DNA of 64,000 nt from Carboxylicivirga linearis (GTDB lineage: Bacteria; Bacteroidota; Bacteroidia; Bacteroidales; Marinilabiliaceae): assembly GCF_018271995.1 (NCBI RefSeq), contig NZ_JAGUCO010000011.1, forward strand, positions 62,001-126,000. The letters are read 5' to 3'. Each line of letters opens with the position of its first letter. The stretch's first letter is position 1. Below, in pieces: positions 1 to 9,414 of the stretch. The translations under genes were made by a program, and so were the position numbers. Below the pieces are notes generated by a model, which saw nothing but the letters and a program-made list of their open reading frames with translations, was not told the origin of the DNA and did not search any database.

Positions 1-386
1 ATGTTACTCCCATTAGAGATTTTGTTTCAATGATTGAGCGTGAAGAATTTCAGATGATAGAATCGAAACACGTTAAATATTACTTCGAAATAAAAGATCT
101 TTGCCTCACTATAATTGATGATTGCGAACAAATTAATATGCGTTTAGAAAGTAATATCAACTTATTCTTTTCTGTTCAGGGAGACCGCATGAATCAGGTA
201 ATGAAAACACTCACCATAGTAGCCACTTTCTTTATTCCTCTCACATTTGTTGCCGGTATTTATGGTATGAATTTTAACAATATGCCCGAGTTAGGCTGGA
301 AATATGGTTATTTAAGTGTTTGGATACTAATGATAGTATTGACCGTTATAATGATTGCTTACTTTAAAAGAAAAAGATGGTTCTGA
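1..386 (+). CDS. CorA-family divalent cation transporter, C-terminal part (5' end outside window)
   Basis: The frame is open from base 3 to the stop at 384-386, so this is the 3' end of a gene that begins before the window. The last part shows the two closely spaced membrane helices of CorA proteins, with the YGMNF motif in the loop between them. GMN is the selectivity-filter signature of CorA Mg2+/Co2+ channels. The stretch before it is charged and helical, as expected of the long stalk helix that enters the membrane. Family assignment is firm. Whether the ion is Mg2+, Co2+ or Zn2+ cannot be told from this fragment. Confidence 0.9.
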   Translation, partial: VTPIRDFVSMIEREEFQMIESKHVKYYFEIKDLCLTIIDDCEQINMRLESNINLFFSVQGDRMNQVMKTLTIVATFFIPLTFVAGIYGMNFNNMPELGWKYGYLSVWILMIVLTVIMIAYFKRKRWF

Positions 387-598
387 TTTATACCTGTATA
401 ATCATTCATACATTTATCAAAACACGATCAAATCAAATGTTAAATATTTTTTAACACCCATTATCTCCCTAATTATTCTACAATTACTCACAAGTGCTTC
501 ATTTTTCACATAACCTTAACTTAACAACTTAACTTTTAAAAAGCATTGTAATCATCTAATGTTGATATTGGTTTAATTTCCTGCTTACCTCCCACCTC

Positions 599-606
599 TA
601 CATTTG
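599..606 (+). promoter_or_regulatory. Bacteroidota -7 box (TACATTTG) before the receptor-phytase pair
   Basis: TACATTTG matches the Bacteroidota -7 consensus TAnnTTTG. No good TTG was found at the usual 19-21 base spacing, so the -33 element is weak or absent. The box overlaps a possible TTG start at 604, which argues that translation begins at the ATG at 637. Confidence 0.5.
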
Positions 607-636
607 CGGCAGAATTACTTAAACCTATTAGCAATC

Positions 637-3366
637 ATGAAAAAAATGAAACAACTTGCCTTGTTGTTAGTAACATTGGTAAGTATCTCAACTTATGCTC
701 AAAGTGGATTTATACACGGACGTGTTACTGACTCTAAAAATTTTCCACTACCCGGTGCAGCTGTGTATGTTCAAGGACAAACAGAAACCGGAACAATAAC
801 TAATGTGGATGGATTTTATCGTTTAAAAAACTTATCAGATGGAAGTTATACTTTAGAAGTTAACTACATTGGATTTGAAAAGGCATCCATTACGGTTGAA
901 ATAAAAGGAGGTAACGGAACAGAAGCAAATTTTGTTTTGAAAGAAGGAATTGAACTTCAGGAAATTAAAATTAACGGCCAGCTACAGGGTCAAACCAAAG
1001 CTTTAAACCAGCAAAAAAACAGCATTAATGTAACCAATATTATTGCTGCTGATCAGGTAGAGCGCTTCCCTGATTCAAACATAGGTGATGCTTTAAAGCG
1101 TATACCGGGTATTAATGTTCAGTACGACCAGGGTGAAGCACGCTTTGGTAACATCCGTGGTACTGCACCTGAATTAAACTCGGTTACCATAAACGGAGAC
1201 CGAGTTCCTTCTGCCGAAGCTGAAACACGCTCTATACAGCTCGATCTTATTCCTGCCGACATGGTTCAATCCATTGAGGTAAATAAAGTAGTTACAGCCG
1301 ATATGGAAGGAGATGCCATTGGAGGTTCAGTTAACCTGGTTACCCGATCTAAGCCAGGCGGACGACGTATTTCTGGGTCGTTAGGTAGCGGATACAATTT
1401 CCTTACTCAAAAACCTATGGCTATTGGATCGATTGTTTACGGAGAAAGATTTTTCAATGATAAGCTGGGTATGGTTATTTCCGGATCTTATTTCAATCAT
1501 CAGTTAGGTTCTGATAACATCGAAGCCGAATGGGACGAAAATGGTAATATGGTAGATTTCCAGGTTCGGACTTATGAAGTTCAACGCGAACGTCAAAGTT
1601 ATTCTGCATCATTCGATTATGCTATTAATGAAAATCACACATTAGAATTCAAAGGTATTTATAATCGTAGAAAAGACTGGGAAAATCGTTACCGACTTCA
1701 ATACAAAGATATTGAATTAGATGATGACGGAAATATGGTAGCTGAAATTCGACGTCAAACCAAATCAGGTACCGAAGACAATAAATATGCCCGTTTGGAA
1801 GATCAGTCAACTATGAACTTTTCATTAGGCGGTGAACACCATTTCGGCATTGTAACGGCTGATTGGAAAGCTTCTTACTCAAAAGCCAAAGAAGAACGTC
1901 CAAACGAACGTTACTTAACCATGCGCTATAAAGATGTAAGCGTTAGTCAGGACCTGAAAGACACAGAAAAACCAAATGTAATTGTAAATGATGCCGATGC
2001 GCGGAATTTAAACAGTAACTGGGGCTTTAAGGAGTTATCTGAAGAATTTCAATACACCGATGACATTGATAAAAACTTCAGAATGGATTTTGAGTTACCG
2101 GTAATGACTAATTCAAACCTTAAGTTTGGTTTCCGTTACAAAGGCAAAGAGAAAAAACGCGAAAACGAATTTTATGAGTACGAACCTACAGATGAAGATG
2201 GTTTTATTATTGATGCAACAAGCTCAGCAAACACAGTAGATAAAACCAAAGACAATTTCCGTGCTGGAGATTATATTGCAGGTAATTTCGTTTCCAAAGA
2301 ATTTGTTGGAAAATTGGATTTAACTGGTTCTAATTTTGAAGGAGAATCGGTTCCTGAAGAAATTGCAGGTAACTTTGAAGCAACTGAAAATGTAACTGCC
2401 GGTTATGTACGTTGGGATCAAACCATTACATCGAGATTAAAAGCTGTAGCTGGTCTTCGTTACGAAAAAACCAATATTGAGTATTCTGGTTTTAGTTATG
2501 ATGCCGATAACGATGAATTAACACCAACAGACAAAGAAAGCAGTGACTATGCTAATTTCTTACCAAGCATCTTGTTGAAATATGACATTAGCGAAAACAC
2601 AAAACTAAAGACTGCCTGGACCAACACCATGGCTCGTCCTAAGTATTATGATTTGGTACCATATGTAATATACAGCATGGATGATTTGGAAGTATCTTAC
2701 GGTAATCCTGACTTGAATGCCACTAAATCAATGAACCTTGATTTGATGATAGAGCATTATTTCACTTCTATTGGTTTGGTTTCCGGAGGTGTTTATTACA
2801 AAGCCATCACTGATTTTATTGAAAGTCAAACAACCTACGAAGATGTTAATGGCGAAAGATGGGAAAACATCCAGCCTATTAATGTGGGAGATGCTGATTT
2901 ATTTGGTTTCGAAGCTGCCTTTCAACGTCAGTTAACTTTCTTACCCGGATTTTTCAAACATCTTGGTTTCTATGCTAACTATAGCTACAACTACAGCAAA
3001 GTAAGCAACATCAAACTGGAAGATCGCGAGGATGAAGACATTAAATTACCGGGAACACCTGAGCATACCATTAATGCATCATTATTCTACGAAAGTAAAA
3101 AACTTACTTTACGTGCATCGTTAAATTACGCCAGCGACTTTTTGGATGAGTACGGAGGAGAAGCATTTGAAGATCGATACTACGATAAAGCCTTATATAT
3201 GGATTTAAGCGGATCATATGATATAACCAGCAATCTTAAATTCTTTGCAGAGGTTAACAATTTATTAGACCAACCGTTACGATACTATCAAGGCGAATCG
3301 AAATACACGATGCAGGCTGAATATTACGGTATAAAAATGCAAGGAGGTATCCGCTTTAACTTTTAA
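637..3366 (+). CDS. TonB-dependent receptor with N-terminal carboxypeptidase-regulatory-like domain
   Basis: Outer-membrane active transporter of about 909 residues from the ATG at 637. An upstream in-frame TTG at 604 lies inside the -7 box and is unlikely to be used. A signal peptide (MKKMKQLALLLVTLVSISTYAQ) is followed by a CarboxypepD_reg-like beta-sandwich of about 80 residues and a plug domain with the GDALKRIPGINV and IRGTAPELNSVTING motifs. A long beta-barrel ends in a terminal aromatic (GIRFNF), as in outer-membrane barrels. No SusD-like partner follows, so this is not a classical SusCD pair. The next gene, five bases downstream, encodes a phytase-like lipoprotein, which suggests uptake of phytate, its breakdown products or a chelated metal. 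The substrate is inferred from that neighbour only. Confidence 0.93.
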   Translation: MKKMKQLALLLVTLVSISTYAQSGFIHGRVTDSKNFPLPGAAVYVQGQTETGTITNVDGFYRLKNLSDGSYTLEVNYIGFEKASITVEIKGGNGTEANFVLKEGIELQEIKINGQLQGQTKALNQQKNSINVTNIIAADQVERFPDSNIGDALKRIPGINVQYDQGEARFGNIRGTAPELNSVTINGDRVPSAEAETRSIQLDLIPADMVQSIEVNKVVTADMEGDAIGGSVNLVTRSKPGGRRISGSLGSGYNFLTQKPMAIGSIVYGERFFNDKLGMVISGSYFNHQLGSDNIEAEWDENGNMVDFQVRTYEVQRERQSYSASFDYAINENHTLEFKGIYNRRKDWENRYRLQYKDIELDDDGNMVAEIRRQTKSGTEDNKYARLEDQSTMNFSLGGEHHFGIVTADWKASYSKAKEERPNERYLTMRYKDVSVSQDLKDTEKPNVIVNDADARNLNSNWGFKELSEEFQYTDDIDKNFRMDFELPVMTNSNLKFGFRYKGKEKKRENEFYEYEPTDEDGFIIDATSSANTVDKTKDNFRAGDYIAGNFVSKEFVGKLDLTGSNFEGESVPEEIAGNFEATENVTAGYVRWDQTITSRLKAVAGLRYEKTNIEYSGFSYDADNDELTPTDKESSDYANFLPSILLKYDISENTKLKTAWTNTMARPKYYDLVPYVIYSMDDLEVSYGNPDLNATKSMNLDLMIEHYFTSIGLVSGGVYYKAITDFIESQTTYEDVNGERWENIQPINVGDADLFGFEAAFQRQLTFLPGFFKHLGFYANYSYNYSKVSNIKLEDREDEDIKLPGTPEHTINASLFYESKKLTLRASLNYASDFLDEYGGEAFEDRYYDKALYMDLSGSYDITSNLKFFAEVNNLLDQPLRYYQGESKYTMQAEYYGIKMQGGIRFNF

Positions 3367-3371
3367 TATCT

Positions 3372-4580
3372 ATGAAGAAACAAATAACAATCATTTTCAC
3401 GTTACTTATATTTGTTATTGGGGGGTGTCGTCATAAAAGCGACACCTCATCAACAACAAAAACAGACCTTGAAAAAATGGATGGTGAATTGGAAGCCATC
3501 GAAGACTCTATTAAATATGCCAATGCACTGGCACTGCAATCTCAAATTGGTCGAGCTGTCTCACCTAAAGCCGAAACTCAGCCTGTTGCACAGGAAAATG
3601 GTGTAGATGCAGCTGATGATCCGGCCATTTGGTATAACGAAGAAAACCCGGCTGAATCAAGAATTTTAGGAACTGATAAAAAATCGGGATTGGCGTTGTA
3701 TAACTTGCAAGGAGAATTGGTTTCCTTCAACCCAGTGGGCAGAGTCAATAATGTTGATTTGAGATACAATTATCCAATTGATGGAAGAACCATAACTATT
3801 GCTGCTGCCTCGGAACGAAATGCTAACGGCGTTATACTTTTTGAAGTAACAGCCGATAGTTTAATTGCACTTCAGGCCGAGCCTACCCGTTTGGATTCTA
3901 ATATAATTGATGATGCATACGGTTGCTGCATGTATTACAGTCGTAAATCAGATAAGTATTATGCATTTGTATGCGGTAAAAATGGTAATACTCAACAATT
4001 ACTCATCAGCAATAAGGATGGACAGGTTCAACTTACACCTGTTCGTACCATTAGCCTTTCATCGCAATGCGAGGGCATGGTTGCCGATGACGAAGAAGGA
4101 ATATTGTACATTGGAGAAGAAGGCAAAGCTATTTGGAAACTCGACGCTGATGAGGAAGCAGATACAAACATGACTATACTTGCCAATAGCGACAGCACAA
4201 ACATTAATATTGCTTTTGATATTGAAGGCCTGGATATTTATTATGCCGGCAACAACAAGGGCTATTTGATTGCCTCTATACAGGGTAACTTCTCATATGC
4301 TGTTTTTGAAAAAGAAGGTGACAACAAATATTTGGGCAACTTTACCATTAAAGGAAATAACAAAGTTGACGGAGCTGAAGAAACAGATGGTTTAGCTGTT
4401 ACTAATATGGCACTGGGAGATGCTTTTCCAACAGGGTTATTAGTAGTTCAGGATGGTTTTAACACCGATAATGGCACAGATAAACCTCAAAACTTTAAAT
4501 TGGTTGACTGGGCTGACATCGCCAAAATTTACGAAACAGAATTAACAGTAACACCTAATTTTAAATGGTGGACAAAATAA
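3372..4580 (+). CDS. Beta-propeller phytase-like lipoprotein
   Basis: Predicted surface or periplasmic lipoprotein. The N-terminus MKKQITIIFTLLIFVIGGC gives a lipobox with Cys19. The rest matches the six-bladed beta-propeller phytase family (BPP), which releases phosphate from myo-inositol hexakisphosphate in a Ca2+-dependent way. Visible family motifs are DAADDPAIWYN, GTDKKSGLALYNL, the Asn-Arg region VNNVDLRYNY, and CEGMVADDEEGILYIGEE. The length of about 400 residues is normal for a single propeller. It lies directly behind the TonB receptor and was probably co-transcribed, followed by a strong terminator. The fold assignment is firm. Phytate as natural substrate is likely but not proven. 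Confidence 0.88.
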   Translation: MKKQITIIFTLLIFVIGGCRHKSDTSSTTKTDLEKMDGELEAIEDSIKYANALALQSQIGRAVSPKAETQPVAQENGVDAADDPAIWYNEENPAESRILGTDKKSGLALYNLQGELVSFNPVGRVNNVDLRYNYPIDGRTITIAAASERNANGVILFEVTADSLIALQAEPTRLDSNIIDDAYGCCMYYSRKSDKYYAFVCGKNGNTQQLLISNKDGQVQLTPVRTISLSSQCEGMVADDEEGILYIGEEGKAIWKLDADEEADTNMTILANSDSTNINIAFDIEGLDIYYAGNNKGYLIASIQGNFSYAVFEKEGDNKYLGNFTIKGNNKVDGAEETDGLAVTNMALGDAFPTGLLVVQDGFNTDNGTDKPQNFKLVDWADIAKIYETELTVTPNFKWWTK

Positions 4581-4602
4581 TTTAGAACAATCATCATTTT
4601 TT

Positions 4603-4643
4603 AAAAAGAGCCACTTCGAACGTTTTCGAGATGGCTCTTTTTT
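4603..4643. terminator. Bidirectional rho-independent terminator
   Basis: AAAAAGAGCCA at 4603-4613 pairs with TGGCTCTTTTT at 4632-4642, with A- and T-runs on both sides. It lies between the convergent phytase gene and the pectate-lyase-like gene and can serve both. Confidence 0.85.
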
Positions 4644-4659
4644 ATCGATGAATTATTGT

Positions 4660-7600
4660 TTACTCTTTAAGAATTTTAAAGGCCTTATACTCATTTTCAT
4701 TCAACGTTAATTCCATCAAATAAAATCCTGCCTTCAAATGACTTACTGGCAATGATATCTCATTCACCTTTTTATGTTTTGAACTCAAAACCTCTCTACC
4801 CGACATTGTATTAATCTTTACTTCAACTACATCGTATTCGTCATTTAAATCAATATGTAGATTGTCTGATACAGGGTTTGGATAAACCTCAATTTCTGAT
4901 AAGTCAGTATTATTAATTCCTGTTGATGCCGTAACGTGTAATACCCCATCTTCAAAATACCATTCCAATCCTTCTCCGGGAGAAGCAGGGATTATCTCGT
5001 CAAAGTTTCCACTATGACTGGATCCTGAAAACAGAGTTATTGAGTTACCGGCTTTCAGTTCTCCGGTTAAGTTTACGATTAAAGTTCCTCCATAAGTAAT
5101 GGCTCCCGAACTATTAATCAAATCCTTACTTTTTGCAACAGAGTTTATATCCATTGTAATGATACTTCCACTATTCAGGTTTAACCCACCTACCGAAAAA
5201 GCACTAACATCATCATCTCCGGGTTCTAACCCAGCTCCTTCTCTAACATAGACTTTTCCGTACAAACGACCTTTACCCGCCAATGTACCTCCTTCAACTA
5301 CAGTGTTGGCTGTTGATGTATGCGTGCCATTTACAATTAGCTTACCATCAGTAATAGTAGTTGTTCCTTTATAGGTATTGTATCCTGTTAATCGCCAAAC
5401 ACCTGTGCCCTCCTTAACAATGGTTGTAGTACCATTATACCTTTCATTGGAGCATTCGTTATTAATCACTCCATTAAAAGTTTCATCTGTTCCGGCACCA
5501 CCAACAATCCATTTCATGGTTGATGCATTATTTTGCTTATCGGCTCCACATAGCTTTGTACCAGAGTCACCTGATAAACCACCCAGACGCATTGTACTGG
5601 CATTTTTCCAACATATAACTTTGGTTGATCCGGTAGTTACTAAAACTCCATTGGGTATTCCATTGGTATTATTTAGCATAAACTGAGTACCATCGCTGGT
5701 ACTTCCTACTCCATTTGCATATAGGGTACCACTAAATTGAGACCAGTCTCCCTGTATATATTCACGAACGTAGTAAATATCATAATTTAATGTTCCTTCG
5801 CCACTAACTGCTCCTTTTAAGTAACATGTTCTATCCATTTGAAAATAGCTTGTAGTTCCAGCTGCTACTTCCATATTGAAATTATAGGTCTCGTAGTTGG
5901 CACTCTCGCCACCCCAAAGTTTTAATCTTCCACCATTCAAAACAACGGTTCCTGAAGTTCCCATTCCAGCTGTATTCGTTAAGGCTGTCATACCATTTAA
6001 TTCAAGTATTCCTCCTGAAACTACTGTCTGACCAGCATATGGATTTTGATTAGTTAGAACCAAAGTACCATCACCTGTTTTTGTCAAACCTCCTTGTCCT
6101 GCTAAACTACCATTAAGTGTTACAGACGTACTGTTATTATTTACCGAAAAACTTGTTAAACCATCCAATGCAACATTCCGATCGGTACTAACTGATGATC
6201 CGGTATATCTGATTTCTCCGCCAAGCCAAACCCAGTTAAAATCGTAGTTTTGAGATGCGCCAATTGAACTGGCCACTCCACCATTAGCCAGGCTACTAAT
6301 TTCCATTACTCCATCATGAATTACAGTTGCTCCGGTATAGGTATTTGAACTATTTAAAGACAGAGTTCCGGTACCTGCTTTATTAACGGAAGTGGCGCCT
6401 CCAATTGCACTGCCCGAAAACGAATAATCACTTTCAGCACTCACTACAACTATTGATGGATGTACTTCTTCGGTAATATTAATAGATTGCGATTCGGACT
6501 GAGTACCAAACAATACTTTGCTATCGTTTGTAAAACTAACTGGATTAGTAGAACTCATCCAGTTTAATGATGTAGAATTCCAATTTTGATCTTCACCGGC
6601 AGTCCAGTTCATATCTGGTTCGAAAGCATCCAAATCAACAACATCAACCGGTACAGGCTTTGTTTTACATATAAGAACCACAGAATATTCCGATTCTATT
6701 TCTGAATTAAAGGCTTTCACCCGGTACTCACCTTCCTCCTCTGGCTCCAACCCTTCCACTACAAAAGTATCTTCATTTACTCCGGTTGTGCCTATTTGTG
6801 TAAATACACCATCAACCTTACGTTCAATAATATAACCATCTTCCTGCTCGGTATAATCGTACCACCTCAGCGTAAGAGTGTTTTGAGTTGATTCAGCCAA
6901 ACGCAGGTTTAATGGCTGACGAAGATAACCCTGTGTATTAGATACATCAATGCTATTGATGTAATTTTCGATATTGGCATAACCATTTTCAGCAATTTCC
7001 ATTGCATCGGTTGCCAGATTAGCATTTAAGCCATTAGCCTCTTCCCACCAATCGGGTATTCCGTCACCATCGGTATCTACAGGATTATTGCCTGCCCATA
7101 ACGACCAAACTTCTGGCGCTCCAAATGGCAGTTCTTCTTCTGATGTAATAATTTTCCCTTCCTCACCCAGTGATTCAACTTCATTTATAAGATAATAATC
7201 TATAAAGTCGCGACAAGGCAATGAAGCTCCTACATCAGGTAATAATGAGCCGTACACTTCTTGTGAGCTGATGATCGGCAATACTGGGTAATCATATCGT
7301 TCGTTCTGAAAATCGGGTCCTCCGAAATAATCAGAATAAGGAACTAAAGCACCATTTAAACTTCCATCCTTATCTCCATCATACCAATTATCATCGGCAT
7401 AAATATGAAAATTTGAATTAGCCCCACTCAATGGAACATCGCCATCGTTAGGCCCTTTTATAAAATAATTACTCACACAATTGGCATATGAGTGTCCTTC
7501 GGAATCACCTCCCATAATATATGCAGCACTCCTCCAGTTATACACCATATTATTGGCATACTGATTAACTCCTTTTATTTTACAATTTCGGGTGTCATTA

Positions 7601-8229
7601 TCAACATATAGATTTCGATACAAAGTTACACCTCCATTAGTTTGGATTAAGCCTCCTGCCGAATGACTCATCAAACCTTGTGCAACAATACAGTTTTGGA
7701 TTGTTATGTTGTTGGGCTCTGTACCTTTTCCATCCCAGTTGATTGAGAATGTTTCGTCGCGTCCCCACGAAACGGAACAGTGGTCAAATATCATATTAGA
7801 ACCATTGGCAATACCAACAGCATCTTTACCGCTATCACCGTACTTTTCGCCCATGCGGAATTTCATATACCTGCAAATACTATTATCAGCTCCTGAAAAA
7901 GTAACTCTGTTTCCATAAACAGTAATTCCTTCCCCGGGAGCAGTTTGTCCTGCAATATATAAATTGGATTTAGCCGATAGTGTTGAATTAATTTTAATAA
8001 CACCCGCAACATCAAAAACAATAATACGGTTACTCTGGCTCATGGCATCACGCAATGATCCTGTACCTGAATCATTTAAATTGGTTACATGATAAACGGA
8101 TCCATTTCGGCCACCAACAGCATATTTACCAAAACCTTCGGCTCCGGGAAAAGCTAATTGTTGAGCATTAGAATGTGAAGTAAGAAAAGTAACCTGCAAA
8201 AGCAGGAACAGTAAGTAGAATTTTTTCAT
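4660..8229 (-). CDS. Secreted pectate-lyase-like (PL1-type beta-helix) protein with FN3, PATR repeats and T9SS sorting domain
   Basis: Exported multidomain protein of 1189 residues. A signal peptide (residues 1-22) leads into a PL1-type parallel beta-helix starting LAFPGAEGFGKYAVGGRNG, with VTNLNDSGTGSLRDA, IAGQTAPGEGI and FDHCSVSWGRDE. This arrangement is typical of Bacteroidota polysaccharide lyase family 1 proteins. A DTDGDGIPDWWEE calcium-binding-like motif follows near residue 390, then one fibronectin type III domain (about 440-525). About 500 residues of autotransporter-associated beta-strand repeats come next (GTGTLSLNSSNTYTGAT, GDGTLVLTNQNPYAGQT, KEGTGVWRLTGYNTYKGTT). The last 75 residues are a type IX secretion type A sorting domain (VYPNPVSDNLHI to FKILKE). 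It probably attacks pectin or a related uronic-acid polymer at the cell surface. The exact substrate is unknown. Confidence 0.88.
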   Translation of the reverse strand: MKKFYLLFLLLQVTFLTSHSNAQQLAFPGAEGFGKYAVGGRNGSVYHVTNLNDSGTGSLRDAMSQSNRIIVFDVAGVIKINSTLSAKSNLYIAGQTAPGEGITVYGNRVTFSGADNSICRYMKFRMGEKYGDSGKDAVGIANGSNMIFDHCSVSWGRDETFSINWDGKGTEPNNITIQNCIVAQGLMSHSAGGLIQTNGGVTLYRNLYVDNDTRNCKIKGVNQYANNMVYNWRSAAYIMGGDSEGHSYANCVSNYFIKGPNDGDVPLSGANSNFHIYADDNWYDGDKDGSLNGALVPYSDYFGGPDFQNERYDYPVLPIISSQEVYGSLLPDVGASLPCRDFIDYYLINEVESLGEEGKIITSEEELPFGAPEVWSLWAGNNPVDTDGDGIPDWWEEANGLNANLATDAMEIAENGYANIENYINSIDVSNTQGYLRQPLNLRLAESTQNTLTLRWYDYTEQEDGYIIERKVDGVFTQIGTTGVNEDTFVVEGLEPEEEGEYRVKAFNSEIESEYSVVLICKTKPVPVDVVDLDAFEPDMNWTAGEDQNWNSTSLNWMSSTNPVSFTNDSKVLFGTQSESQSINITEEVHPSIVVVSAESDYSFSGSAIGGATSVNKAGTGTLSLNSSNTYTGATVIHDGVMEISSLANGGVASSIGASQNYDFNWVWLGGEIRYTGSSVSTDRNVALDGLTSFSVNNNSTSVTLNGSLAGQGGLTKTGDGTLVLTNQNPYAGQTVVSGGILELNGMTALTNTAGMGTSGTVVLNGGRLKLWGGESANYETYNFNMEVAAGTTSYFQMDRTCYLKGAVSGEGTLNYDIYYVREYIQGDWSQFSGTLYANGVGSTSDGTQFMLNNTNGIPNGVLVTTGSTKVICWKNASTMRLGGLSGDSGTKLCGADKQNNASTMKWIVGGAGTDETFNGVINNECSNERYNGTTTIVKEGTGVWRLTGYNTYKGTTTITDGKLIVNGTHTSTANTVVEGGTLAGKGRLYGKVYVREGAGLEPGDDDVSAFSVGGLNLNSGSIITMDINSVAKSKDLINSSGAITYGGTLIVNLTGELKAGNSITLFSGSSHSGNFDEIIPASPGEGLEWYFEDGVLHVTASTGINNTDLSEIEVYPNPVSDNLHIDLNDEYDVVEVKINTMSGREVLSSKHKKVNEISLPVSHLKAGFYLMELTLNENEYKAFKILKE

Positions 8230-8323
8230 TGAGAATTTGTGTTAGCTGATTTTATAAAATCAAACATACACCATTCTCTATTTTATGACTACTGCTAATT
8301 TTCCAAATACATGGAAATTTGTA

Positions 8324-9283
8324 CTAATTAGGCTTTGACAATTTCTTTCCTCGCGCCTTTAATTCCATAGGCAAGACACAGTTATATACAAATCGGTTAA
8401 TCGGAACATCTACCCCCAACTTCTTAGCCAACTTAACTACTGTACCGTTTTGATACTCTATTTCAGAAGGACGACCTTCCCAAACATCACGCGTTAATGA
8501 TGAAGTTGAATTGTATGGAAAAGAATCTAAGAAGGCTATTGTTTTATCAATAAAATCAGACTTGATATTCACACCTTTTTTCTTCGACAAATCATAAATC
8601 TCATTTAAGAGATCAATCATCATTTGACGAGTTTCTTTTATCTCGCGTATTTCACCATAGGTAGTTTTTGTTACAGCTAACAAAGCACTCACGCAGATAG
8701 ATATAAACTTCTTCCATAAATCGACTTCAATATCCCGAGATGCTTTATTAGTAATACCAGCATCATCAAATAATTGAGTCAATGCTGCTGTTCGTTTCGT
8801 TTCGGTTTTATTCAACTCACCAAAAACAATTTCAGGCTTTACACCAAAATGATTAATTACACCCGGGCCATCAATTTTACTAATAATACGACACAAACCG
8901 TTCAAAACATGCGATGGATTAATTACTTCACTAAGCTCTTCTGCTGCCATTACTCCATTTTGCAACGGTAAAACCATACTGCCAGGATGTAGAATCTTAT
9001 TAATATCTTCACGCACTTCTTTTATTTGCCAGGCTTTTACGGCTGTTATAACCAAATCAGGAGAATCTATTTCAAGAATAGCATCGGTTGCTGCAACTTC
9101 TTTTACATGAAAATCGCCATGGATGCTTTTAACCATCAATCCATTTTCTTTGATGGCTTTTAAATGCTCACCACGAGCTAAAAAAGTTACCTGATTGCCG
9201 GCTTGGGCCAGTTTAGCTCCAAAATAACCTCCTACACCACCGGTTCCTATTATTGCTATGTGCATGTCTATCTCATTTGCCAT
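8324..9283 (-). CDS. 2-dehydropantoate 2-reductase family protein (ketopantoate reductase-like)
   Basis: Rossmann-type NADPH enzyme of the PanE/ApbA family, which reduces ketopantoate to pantoate for pantothenate and CoA synthesis. The N-terminus shows MHIAIIGTGGVGGYFGAKLA, the GxGGxG nucleotide site, and FLARGEHL. The middle has VITAVKAWQ and VLPLQNGV. The C-terminal helical domain carries the conserved DLWKKFISICVSALLAVTK and SSLTRDVWEGRPSEIEYQNG motifs. An alternative start at 9265 (MHIAII) agrees better with family N-termini. It stands alone on this strand, with no pan genes beside it, so another 2-keto acid could be the substrate. Confidence 0.88.
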   Translation of the reverse strand: MANEIDMHIAIIGTGGVGGYFGAKLAQAGNQVTFLARGEHLKAIKENGLMVKSIHGDFHVKEVAATDAILEIDSPDLVITAVKAWQIKEVREDINKILHPGSMVLPLQNGVMAAEELSEVINPSHVLNGLCRIISKIDGPGVINHFGVKPEIVFGELNKTETKRTAALTQLFDDAGITNKASRDIEVDLWKKFISICVSALLAVTKTTYGEIREIKETRQMMIDLLNEIYDLSKKKGVNIKSDFIDKTIAFLDSFPYNSTSSLTRDVWEGRPSEIEYQNGTVVKLAKKLGVDVPINRFVYNCVLPMELKARGKKLSKPN

Positions 9284-9414
9284 TCAAAATTAATGGAGTT
9301 TAAGAATATAGAAACTGTTTATTTACATTTTTATAAAATCATGAACCATCAACTTGTCCTTTTGTTGAACTTTCAATTAGTTTTGCAATTAATAAGTAAG
9401 GAGTAGAAGATATA

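Noticed and set aside
604-636. Extended TTG start for the TonB receptor
   Set aside because: The TTG lies inside the TACATTTG -7 box, and the ATG at 637 gives a standard signal peptide.
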